From contig QRFJ01000084.1 of the NCBI GenBank assembly GCA_006176705.1, positions 930,001 to 994,000 on the forward strand: a stretch of DNA of 64,000 bases, written 5' to 3'. Of the stretch, positions 47,032 through 56,980 are shown in pieces. A program made the position numbers and the translations under genes. The notes beneath the pieces were generated by a model that was not told the origin of the DNA, made no database searches, and worked only from the letters and a program-made list of their open reading frames with translations. Source of the stretch: Cocos nucifera (lineage: Eukaryota; Streptophyta; Magnoliopsida; Arecales; Arecaceae). Within the stretch, counting starts at the first letter, position 1, and every line of letters starts with the position of its first letter.

Positions 47032-48732
47032 TACTGCATAATAAGAAAAATCAAACCTAATTAGTATATGAATCAATTATCCTAAAGACTTGGACTTTAG
47101 TTTAAAGGTTCTCCCATTACTTTATATGAATTGGTAGCCTCTACCTCCAATTCGATGAATTACTTTAATTTCTTAGTGGGTACTAAAATCCACATAGACT
47201 ACACATGAGCCCAACTTTGGTTGGTCAACTCATGTGCAGCTATGGATAGGTTCAAAACTAATTATTTTTCTAAATAATTTTTAGTAATATCAATTTTGCC
47301 TCGGAGACTTAATCAGTAGGCTTTGGGCTCCACTGAAAAAATTTGATTAGGTCCAACCATTAACATGACCATATTTGGTCTTATCTAATCAATAAATGAT
47401 CAGGCTCGACTTTGGTCGGCCAACCTAACCACCATCAGAAAGATATAACCAAATCATCATTTTATGAATGATAATATCATTAGTCAATAAGCACTAGGCC
47501 TTTGGGCCTCCAGTGATTATCAAATTAATGAACCTATTATCACTCAACTTAATAAGAGGCTATGATTTAGTTATCTATATAACTATTTTATTTTTAAGGA
47601 TCTAATAATTTTAGAGGATTTAGTTAACATATTTAAGAAAAGTGAGCCAATTTTGATCCTCCCTTTGACTACACCAAGTTAGATAAAAAAGGATCTAATC
47701 TAAGCTAGCATTAGGAGCACCTAAATCAGTCGGACTGATTTATCTAATTAACATGTGTGAGCTCGAATCACCAAGTGATCTAATCAAAATCTAACTCATC
47801 AGGATGGTCAGGTAAGTAAGATCAATGGAAGGGATATGCCATTAACTCATCAAAGACTGAATTAGTGCGAGTAGCTCTCAATTAAAAACCACTGATCAAA
47901 CTGCCAAACTTGCCTTAGACACCATCCGATTTATTAGTTTTAATTTGACCAACCTACTAATTTTGGGTTCGACCGCGTAGTCATGAATCAAGTTCATTTG
48001 GTCCTCGTTAAAGGCATGGACTTGACCAACTACAACTATTGTAATTGAGTCTTTAGAGTTCTTTACCTAATTTAAATTAATATTTAATTAGATTTGATCA
48101 ATTACTCTAATTTAGTCCATTCTTTAACTAATCTTAGGTCTAACTTAATTTATGGACCTAATTCAACTAACCTAATAACCCACATTTTATGATTAATGAC
48201 TTAGAGTCTTAATTCACAATTCTAGACACTAAATCATTATACTTAATATTTAATTAAGTTTATGGGCTGTAGGTTAGGGTTTGATATTTTAAAAAATATT
48301 TTTTAAATTTTTGAAAGATTCTATACAACTTAGTATTCACCAATTGAGTCGACTTACTTTAAAATTGAATCGACTCAATTCACAAACAATACTAGTTGTT
48401 AGATTTAATCTGAAACTATGTACACTACATAATACTAAATTATGAATCAAAATTTATCTAATTATGCATTCATGATCATAAATTAGATTAAAATCTAAAA
48501 TAATCAGATCATAAAAATATTTGATCAAATCTAAGATTTTATGATTAACGATATAGATCAGTAATGTACTAGGATAACCTTTTCACTATAGAGGATAAAC
48601 CCTACAGTAGGGCAACCTGCAATTCGTGCGATCTAGATTTTAATTTTTAGATCTAATTAATTAGATTAATATTTATATTAAATCTAAATTATCAATCTAA
48701 AATATGCAAGCATGTCATATTTAGCGAACCTA
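47032..48732 (-). other. P2a 5' untranslated leader
   Basis: 1.7 kb between gag and PBS with no recognisable ORF. It is homologous to the P1 leader and in part to the Q leader, so a long leader is a family trait. Confidence 0.7.
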
Positions 48733-48743
48733 CTCTGATACCA
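48733..48743 (-). other. P2a primer-binding site (initiator tRNA-Met type)
   Basis: Minus strand TGGTATCAGAG, 2 bases from the LTR start at 48746. Confidence 0.88.
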
Positions 48744-48745
48744 TT

Positions 48746-51555
48746 TGAAGAAAATCATATAGGGTTTAAGCATGTATTTTCGAAACTTTTTCGAATAAAA
48801 TAGCAACAAAAGAAAATATTAATCTAAAATTAATACTATGCATGGATTGATAATATCAAATAAATCTCACTCAAAATCTAAACATGCTAATATGTGATAG
48901 AAAAATAAAATGCATTCGATCAGCAAATCGAATCTGTTGATCGATACAAGTTTAGAACTCGATACTTTTTCGTGGGCAGCTGATCTCCATAATCTGAATC
49001 CATCAAAAGAAGCTATGGTATTACTCTATAGCTACACACTCATTCGGCCTCTATGGATGGTCCACACAGAGCTCCTGGTCCCAACCAGCTCCATCGGAGT
49101 GCTAGCTCCTCGCTGGGGCCTTTGATGGCTGATCATGATCGATTTGATCGACATATACTTTTTGATTTCTTAGATATTCTAGAAAATTAGAACATAAATA
49201 TTGGAGGATGATGAAGAGGTTTTTTTAAATTTAATGGTGATCCGATGCTCATAGCACTCGATCTCTCCATCCGAACCCAGATTCTCAAAACTAGGGTTTC
49301 ACTCGGCCCAAAAACCCTAACACACTAAAAATCCTATCACGCCCTCTCTATGTGGAGTTTTTCTATGAAATAAATTTTTATAGAAAGATAACTTTTAGAT
49401 ATATAAACTCTATTTAGATTATATCTAAAAATTAAGTATCCTTATAAGTGAAAATCAGAAGAGAAGAGAGGTATGAGGAAAAAGTAAAGTGCTATAGGAC
49501 CCTACTCACCTTTTCTCTAAGATTTTTTTTTATCCAAAACTAATGCCCAATCACTCTAAAATTTTTATCACATAATGATAACCCCTTTTTCTATATGCAC
49601 AAAAATTCTCATAATTTATTGACATGAATACCATGGGAAAAGTGCATGGAGAAAGATAAGGATCGAGTGGTTGGGAGGTTTTAACCACTCACTTGATTTC
49701 AAAAATCAAATGAGCCTCTTATCCTTATCCAACACCTCCTCCCATATGTTTAACATGTAGAAGGACTCTCCTTCTATGTGTGCATATTTTTATTTCTTCA
49801 AAAAATATTTGACAAATAAAAGAAAGGGTGTGGGAACCAGATAAGTTTGGATTGGTTCCAACCTCGAAGAAATTGAGTTGAATTCAAAACTCAACTTACT
49901 TTGAACCAGTCCAACCCTTAGACCAGGTCAAAAGTAGATAAAAGAGGGGGCGTAGAAACCTTCTAGGTGAGAGAAAAGTTATGTAAAAAAAAATTTGGGC
50001 ATGGAACAAGAGTGGAAAAGTAAAAAATGGTGGGCGCATGGGAGAGTTTGAATTCAAACTTCATTTGACTTAGTCCTAATTGGTTTCAACCAAACCAATT
50101 AATCTAGATCCAATTAGATTAGGTTAAATCCATCCAAATTAGGCTTAGCCTAATCCAATAAAATCCTAATCAAAATAGAAATTAATTAGATTCAGGTCCT
50201 GATCAAATTAGGGTTAAAACTCCCATAGTGATTAGGTCATCTCATGACCTGATCCGGTCAAACCCAATCGAATCAAATTCAATCAAACTTGATTGAATCC
50301 TCATTGCTCAATCAAATTAAGCTAATTAGTAATTGAATTACTAATTAATTCTCTAAAAATATCTAAGTCCAAATTGGATGGGTTACCAGATAATAGAATT
50401 CCATCAACATAAAACTCCTGAAGAGTCCCAATCTAGTGGGACTCTTGAACCCAATGTCCCAAACGAATGGAACTCACGATCTTAGAGTCCCAGATCAGTG
50501 GAACTCCTGATCAGAGATTTCTAGATGAGTAGGACTCAGAGTCTCAGTCCAGTGGGACTCTTGGTTACAGAGTCCTAGTCCAATGGGACTCTTGACCATA
50601 ATGTCCTAGGTCATCAAGACTCATGATCAGCCATCAAATCAGGTAGGAACTCCTCATATGTGTGACCCCATAGATTTGAATTCTAAGTTGGTAGCATAGA
50701 AATTAATTTTTTGTACCAATCAATGTGACTATCTAGCAATGGTACCTAATGTCTGGATAGGTCAAAAAATCGTAATGCAACAATGACGAACCTATGGAAT
50801 ATGGTTACCATATAAATCATCCCCTTGATCATGATGCTCAAAAGGATGATCTAAAATTTACTGTCAACCCTATAATTCATCCACATTATATTTCAAAATT
50901 TAGCATCCATCATATGGACTACCCCAACCGAGGATTTGCTAAATTGAAATACAGTGATGCACTTGCTCCAACACTTGGAGGGATCAATCCCATCTTGACT
51001 CACACACGGACAAGCTAAGTACTTGACTGCACCCAGTAGCCTACCATCACTGAATTAAAAATTCAGATAGTCTGGTACCTAAGTACAATGAGTTGCTTGC
51101 AAGTCACCATGGTGGTCTCAGGTTTATGGAACACTTACACCCATATTCTTCGGAGCTAATCTTGACAGAAGAAAAGCTCTGAAGTTGATCACGTTCAGTG
51201 CAGATGTACCCATACATCTCACTTGCATGCCATGCCAGTGTCTCAATACTCTTTAGTTATGAGGATAATCAATCTATATGGTATACAATGATCTATACTC
51301 GATAAATATTGTCGTCCTAAGTAATAACGTATCTTTTGGTCATGAATAATTTAAGAACTAAATGATAAATCCTTCTTTGTCAAATCTAGATAGTCTTAAA
51401 GACTTCATAACAACACATGAGTTCATTAGAAGACAATAAAATTTATGATAACAAATGTCAAAATAATTTTTATTATTTGATAATTCATATACTAGTACAA
51501 TAAGTAGGACAACCATCAACGGACTGATGATTGGCTTTGAAACATATTCCCAACA
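48746..51555 (-). repeat. P2a 5' LTR, 2810 bp
   Basis: Ends TGAAGAAAATCATATAGGG and ATTCCCAACA are canonical. It is 31 bases longer than the 3' LTR, largely explained by an extra GGGACTCTTG-type unit at 50545-50595. Confidence 0.9.
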
Positions 51556-51560
51556 CTAGC

Positions 51561-51628
51561 CTCCTCAGAGTCCTCACCCTGGCTCCACCCATAGCCTCCC
51601 AAGGCTTGGAAGCACCATACCACCTACA
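51561..51628 (-). repeat. C4 5' LTR, right end
   Basis: It continues the LTR interrupted at 40277 and matches 37697-37763 up to ...CCACCTACA. It is followed by the ATACA duplication at 51629. Confidence 0.85.
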
Positions 51629-51633
51629 ATACA

Positions 51634-52760
51634 AACAATAGAGAGGTTCTTTTCATTTGAAACTTTCTTGAAAAACTTACTAAATGCAGAAAATGCTTCA
51701 TCCTTTTGTGCTAAAAATAAAACCTAAGTAAATTTTGAAAAGTCATCTATAATTACAAGTTCATTTTTTTTATCACCTTGGCTTGTGATCATAGTTGGTC
51801 CAAATAAATTCATGTGATGTAATTCAAGAGGTCTAGAAGTTGAAATAATATTTTTTTGATTTGAAAGAACTTCTAGTTTATTTTTCTAATTGACATGCAT
51901 CATATATTTTATTTTTCTCAAAATTAAGTTTTGGCAAATCTTTTATAAGATCTTTTTTGATTTGTTTAGAAATCAAATTCATGCTAGCATGTTCTAGTCT
52001 ATGATGCCATAGCCAACTATTTTTATTGATCTTAGCATTCATTGCAACTAAATATTGGCTTCTTTTGGTGGAAGATTCATTCAAATATACTAAGTATACA
52101 TTTTCATGTCTATGTCTAATAAGAGCAATGCTATTATCAATGGGACTAGTAACTATACAAAAAAGTGATTCAAAAATAACTTTAAATCCTTTATCACAAA
52201 GTTGACTAATACTTAATAAGTTATGCTTTAAGTCATCTACTAAGAGTACATTATCTATAAATATAGGAGTGATACATATTTTACCACTTTCGATGATGTG
52301 TCCTTTGCCATTATCATCAAAGGTCACAATTCCTCCTTCTTTAGCTTCAAGGGTGATGAAATTTTTTTTTTACCCATCATATTTCTTGAGCAGCCACTAT
52401 CTAGATATCATTTTTTTTTCTATTAGCTGTAAGGCACACATGCAATCAAAAATCAAGTGAGAATTTTAGATATCCAAGTTATCTTGGATCCTTTAGGATT
52501 AGTAACCATGGTTTCTTTGAAAACTCATAACTTTTTAATATTTAGACTATTTTTTATTTTTCTAAAATTGCAAACATAAGATTTGTGTCCAGATTTTTCG
52601 TAGCAAAAATAGATTGATTTTTTGTGAAGTTGAAGATGGATCATTTACAAAGAAATTTTTTAAAAATTTTTATTTCTTTTGAGTTCTAAAATCAATTTTA
52701 GTTTTATCAAAAATAGCTTTTTGATTATGGAGTAATAATTATAATTTTTTAGAACTTAAT
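51634..52760 (-). pseudogene. R integrase N-terminus and protease region
   Basis: 51878-52327 encodes the Sirevirus-type pre-integrase: FIDNVLLVDDLKHNLLSISQ, LCDKGFKVIFESLFCIV, NSWLWHHRLEHASMNLISK (zinc His) and IYDACQLEK, where the first Cys is lost (YDACQ). 51634-51877 holds the first core Asp area and the KDEAFSAFSKFFKKVSNEKN segment leading to the insertion point. The protease lies around 52330-52420 in broken frames. It joins 36893 in register. Confidence 0.8.
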
Positions 52761-54024
52761 GTAAACTTATCAACTATAGGTTTATATTTTTTAAGTTCTT
52801 TCTTTAGGTTCTAGTTTTCTATAGAAATAAGCTCTTTTTTTTTCAATAGTTTCTTCTTTTTCTTGATTAGATTTTGATCGATTGATTTTAAGTTTTTATT
52901 TTTTAAGGTTAACTTTTTAAGATCATCATATAATTCATAAAATGCTTCTTGTAATTCATTAAATAAAAATTCAGGTTGAGTGTCAAGTGTTACCTCATTC
53001 TCTTGAGCCATGAGATACAAATTAACTATTTATTATCCTCTTCATCTGAACTTGAATCTTCACTATTAATCCATGTTGCCATCATTGTTTTTTTCTTTAC
53101 TTTCTTGAAGAATTTCTTCAATAGAGGGTAGTCTACTTTGAAATAATCTGATTTTTTGCATTCAAAACATGTAGACTGCTTTTTGTCTTTATCTTTCTCT
53201 CGATCTTTACTAGCTTCACCTTTAGAGAAGGGTCTTCTCTTGAAGTTTGATCTTTTCTTCCTTATGAATTTTCTAAATTTTTTGGTTAGGAGAGCCATTT
53301 CTTCATCATCGTCTTCCTCGAATTCTTCACGTTCTTCATCTTCTTCCTTTGTTATGAACTTGAGGGCCACGGTCTTTGTTTTCTTAACTTCATCTTTCAA
53401 GTTTTGCTTTATAGTTAACTTATGTGTCATGAGAGAACCAAGAAGCTCTTCAAGAGGCAAGGTGTTGAGATTCTAAACTTCTTGTATAGCCATTATCTTT
53501 GCCTTGCAAGATCGACGAAGAAATCTAAGAATTTTTTTCATAAGTTCACTGTTAGTATATAATTTTCTTAGGCTTTTAAGTTCATTTATAATATCCATAA
53601 ATCATATAAATATTTTTGTAATAGTTTTAGTTGACTCCATTTTGAAAAGTTCATATTTATATACTAACATGTTTATTTTGGATTTCTTTACTTAATTGGT
53701 ATCCTCATGGGTAATCACAAGCCTATCTTATATTTCTTTGGTTAAAATACAAGTAGAAATTTGATTGAATTTATTGACATTAAGTGAGCAATAAAGCACA
53801 TTCATTGCTTTAGCATTCAATTGAGCCAATTTTTTATCATTTTCATCTCATTCTCTTTCAGGTTTAGAAATTTTATTACCCTCAATGCTAATTGTGGGTG
53901 TGTGTGCTTCATTAATTATGACACTCCATAGGTTATAATCAAGTGCTTGAATGAATTCTTTCAATATGTGCATGTAGTTAGAACCATTAAATAAAGAAGG
54001 CTTATTTGTGGACTGCCCTTCCAT
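52761..54024 (-). pseudogene. R gag (Sirevirus-like)
   Basis: Start ATG at 54022-54024 (MEGQSTNKPSLFNGSNY). The UBN2-type capsid to about 53460 has several stops. The open block 53026-53460 has LPLEELLGSLMTHKL, an acidic stretch, FRKFIRKKRSNFKRRPF, and a knuckle CFECKKSDYFKVDYP in which His and the last Cys are replaced. It ends MATWINSEDSSSDEEDNK. A short break is followed by 52811-53020, YLMAQENEVTL...ELYDDLKKL with a Lys-rich coiled coil, a tail typical of Sirevirus gag. Confidence 0.83.
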
Positions 54025-54102
54025 TAGGAAGATATTTAATTGGGTTGCTATCTTAATCGATTACTCTAAATCAAATGAATAATAAATAATATAAGAGCAC
54101 CT

Positions 54103-54114
54103 GCTCTGATATCA
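54103..54114 (-). other. R primer-binding site
   Basis: Minus strand TGATATCAGAGC, the initiator tRNA-Met site with one G to A change, 2 bases from the LTR. Confidence 0.82.
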
Positions 54115-54116
54115 CT

Positions 54117-55447
54117 TATTGCCTAGAAGAATAACCCAAAAAGGAGGGTTGAATTAAATTTTTCAAAAATTTTTAGATTATTAAGTATATATGCAAAATT
54201 AGAATACTACTATGCTAAAAATATAGTGATTAAATAAGCAAAAAAAATAATAACTAATGAAAAAATCACATACACAAAGCTACAAGATTTTTATAGTGGT
54301 TTGGCATTAAATCTAACACCTACGTCCACTCCTCATGCACTCCACTTGAGAATTCCACTATAATCTCCAAGATTACAATAAGATTATTATTCTTCTGGGT
54401 TCACAATCTAAACCCAATTGGTTTTATAGGCTAACCAACCAAACCCTAATCCTAAGCCACTCCTAGGCTTGTACAAATCTAATTCAAGGCTTGGATGAGC
54501 CTATCCCCCAAGTTTCAATCTTTTTGAAACTTGAAATGCAAAAATTTTAAAGTACAAAAATTTGAAGAGAACCAAATTCCTTGAAGAGTTGATTTGAAGC
54601 TTTAATGCTCATGCTGAGTTGTTAGAGGGCTTTAGCAATGAATGCTCTTTTTCTTCTCTTAAGAATTTGTTGATTGCACAGCTAGTTGAGTGGTTGAACA
54701 TTAGTGAAGGCTCTCTAAGACTCACTATTTGGACAGCACACTATTTTTAAAATTTTTTCTTATGTTTTTCACTTTCTTGCATTTATATCTTATGTTCCTA
54801 AGCTTTAATTTAGTCTTAGGAGTTTTCTAATCCAGGTTAGGAATTTCAAAAATAGGTTTGTAGCCGTTGGAACCCTAGAAAAAGCCATTCACAGCATTAA
54901 AAATGAATTCTGGATAGTTCTGGGAACTAGCTATTGGGGCTGTTAGAAGCTCGGGAGTCGACTCTTCTGAGTCTTAAGTCGACTCCAGTCGTAGAGCGAA
55001 AAATCTAACTCTCTGTATTTTCTGTTCATGCCAGTTCTATGTGTCGGAGTTAACTCCAGGATTTCATGAGTCGACTCTAGTCACAGTGTGAAAAATTCAA
55101 CATTCTATTCTTAAACTAGTACCTTTTTTGTGACATGAGTTGGCTCCTGCTTTTTTTGAGCTGACTCCTCCATGAGTCGACTCCTGATCTATGCCAAGTA
55201 CCGAAACTATACCAAATTTACCTTTAAAATTCTCTTGAGTTTATTTCTGATCCAATACTCTTTGAAAAATATTTGGCTTGACCTCTTTCGCTCTTCTTTC
55301 TTGGTTCTTTCAATTAAATACATGGAGCTTCATTGAAATGGATTGCTGTCTTCCTAAATTTTGTCTTAAACACTCGAACTAAATTATTAGTACCTAAAAT
55401 AAACTCAAGTATTTTGTTATTCATCAAAATCATACCTAGGGTCAATA
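54117..55447 (-). repeat. R 5' LTR, about 1331 bp
   Basis: Inner end TATTGCCTAGAAG (TG decayed to TA) beside the PBS; outer end about 55447, GGGTCAATA (decayed CAACA). The outer-end sequence ATCATACCTAGGGTCAA resembles the solo LTR end near 20360-20392. It contains several GAGTCGACTC palindromes at 54955-55190. The outer border is placed to within a few bases. Confidence 0.75.
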
Positions 55448-55730
55448 ATCTCTTTACTGGATCATGGGTCGAGAACTTCGCTGCAATTTTGATGGATGTG
55501 ATCATTGCTCAGAGCCGCACAGGATGTCTTGCCTCTATAGATAATCCACACGAAGCTAGTATGTTGATCGAAGGTTTGATGATCGAAGATCTGCACGGGA
55601 TGCTAGCCCCTTGTAGATCTCTCCTAACGGTTGATCTAAATTCTTTTCTTTAAATCTCTTGGACCCTTCAAGAGATAAAAGAACTAGAGAAGGATACTAC
55701 AAGAAAAGTCATATACACCTATGCTTTTCA
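55448..55730 (-). repeat. Right piece of Copia LTR P3
   Basis: GATCATTGCTCAGAGCCG, TTGCCTCTATAGATAATCCACACGAAGC and the following phrases correspond, at the same spacing, to 4400-4500 in the P1 LTR. It appears to be the continuation of 3112-3351 beyond element R. It fades out near 55730. Confidence 0.45.
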
Positions 55731-56422
55731 GTCATGTAAGGTACATACGTGGATAAAAAATTAAATTCTAAAAAAAAGATTATATATATCCATATTTATC
55801 AAATGTGAAAATGCTATAATTAATTTTAGCTTACATTTTAATGATTAAACGTAAGTAAATCATATTAAGGTAAATATGGGTAACTCAAATATGCTAAAAA
55901 AATATACTAAATATTGGCAAAAAATGATTAGTACCAAGAGAGGAGCACAAAAAAAAAAAATCAGCCCCAGCTTTCTTGATTAAGTAAAATAATAAAATTA
56001 CCACCTACCCCACCAATAGAAACCCTAACACCCCGTCTCTTGGATCAGACCGTGTGGAGGGAGAAAGCCCTCTCCGTCACCTAGGGTTCCTTTGCTGGCT
56101 GTGGAGGTTTCACTGGCGCTCCCATCAATTGTTGTAGAGTATGGCATGGTCCTATTGCTGCCACAACCTCCCTGCATGCCGTCTGTTCCATGGTGTATGG
56201 GTTGGCCGGACAGGAGAGCGTGAGGATGGAGGTAGGTGAGATAGAAAGACAACGCCTTTCAGTGTTTCTTGGCCATTTTTGGATTCTTTTTGGGTTTTTG
56301 TTTGGTTCTTTTCCTAGTTTTGATTTGGTTTTGGATTGCGAGGTTTTTGATAGGATTGGAAGAAGAGGATCTAATCGAGGTACAGAGTCATCCTCAAGGT
56401 AGATCCTCTCCGTCTGAAACTA
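55731..56422. other. Unassigned AT-rich then mixed intergenic DNA
   Basis: 55731-55980 is AT-rich with a run of 12 A at about 55950. 56000-56420 is less AT-rich, with only short frames (for example 56025-56252 minus) that resemble nothing I recognise. No RNA gene or repeat is identified. Confidence 0.5.
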
Positions 56423-56644
56423 TTGCCTAGCAAATGTGATACCTGCTCAGACGGCATGAAGCTCCACGTCTGGGATAAAAGGCTCAAAGAGATCAGAGCC
56501 ATTAGTCGTGAGAAGTCTAATATTAGGGCCATGAATAATGAAGCCTGCACCACCTCTTCCATTCGTGACATCAAAGTTTATCTTAATAAACTCCAAAGGG
56601 CTCTCAAGAGATATATAGAATACTATGAGTCGCTATCAGGGTAG
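56423..56644 (+). CDS. Small hypothetical ORF, 73 residues
   Basis: An open frame beginning MPSKCDTCSDGMKLHVWDK and ending IKVYLNKLQRALKRYIEYYESLSG. It is charged and probably helical in the second half, with one CxxC near the start. The frame is free of stops in a region where neighbouring frames are not. No family is recognised, and there is no clear promoter or splice context. It may be an exon scrap of a host gene. Confidence 0.2.
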   Translation: MPSKCDTCSDGMKLHVWDKRLKEIRAISREKSNIRAMNNEACTTSSIRDIKVYLNKLQRALKRYIEYYESLSG

Positions 56645-56980
56645 CCAAGGAGCTCCAGGGACCAGGGTTATTAAGGGATAGAGTGGTAGCAATACACCTA
56701 ACTAAGATAGATAGTTCTCTTCAACAGACAACAAGCAAGACAGACAATGGCTTTCAAACTTGCAATAGAGCCGATCTCTAGCTTGCGTTTTATCAAAAAG
56801 TCTTCATATAAATTACATGGCATCCCACAACGCCAATAGCTCCTTTTTGTCATGTCTTTTGTAGATATATTAGATGCCCTCTCTCTATAGGTTGCTCAAA
56901 ATCAACTTTGATGGGATTCTTTTAAATCTGCGGGGATTTAGGGCTTTTCCGGTGTTTGGAGCTTTTGGCCATGCATGTAG
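56645..56980 (+). other. Sequence upstream of the PRORP relic
   Basis: No feature is seen to about 56870. From 56874 a frame (MPSLYRLLKINFDG) runs toward the PRORP exon but in a different phase. The PRORP frame itself has a stop (TAG) at 56978-56980 directly before its first recognisable residues, so the native start or a leader exon is lost or lies elsewhere. Confidence 0.4.

Larger units (their letters stand above)
40278..51555 (-). mobile_element. P2a, full-length Angela-like Copia element, 11.3 kb
   Basis: The most complete element in the window: 3' LTR 40278-43056, polypurine tract, RNase H/RT, integrase, protease, gag, 1.7-kb leader, PBS 48733-48743 and 5' LTR 48746-51555. Target-site duplication CTAGC is exact at 40273-40277 and 51556-51560. 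All coding regions carry stops, and the LTRs differ at many sites, so it is old. It serves as the template for reading the nested P1. Confidence 0.9.
36894..51628 (-). mobile_element. C4, gag-only TR-GAG-type element, interrupted by P2a
   Basis: Minus-strand element with LTRs 36894-37763 and 39465-40277 plus 51561-51628. Internal part is only 1.7 kb. It carries a PBS, a gag with a CCHC knuckle and a polypurine tract but no protease, integrase, RT or RNase H. Without P2a its length is about 3.45 kb. Target-site duplication ATACA is exact (36889-36893 and 51629-51633), and the host integrase frame is in register across it. This matches the described class of terminal-repeat retrotransposons with only a gag domain (TR-GAG). 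Confidence 0.82.
3352..55447 (-). mobile_element. Sirevirus-like Copia element R, opened by nested insertions
   Basis: Inferred host element of most of the window. Its pieces in order are: left LTR part 3352-4111, RNase H/RT/INT C-terminus 34300-36893, INT N-terminus/protease/gag 51634-54024, PBS 54103-54114 and 5' LTR 54117-55447. The junction at 36893/51634 is exact: a 5-bp duplication ATACA flanks the insert and the integrase frame resumes in register. The left part is joined to the rest less securely, because the right half of its 3' LTR is missing next to G1. Two points support a single element. The flanks share ATCT (3348-3351 and 55448-55451), and both flanks look like halves of one LTR (P3). 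Confidence 0.6.

Noticed and set aside
53504..53695. Plus-strand hydrophobic frame
   Set aside because: Antisense to the AT-rich part of R gag; hydrophobicity reflects A-rich codons on the other strand.
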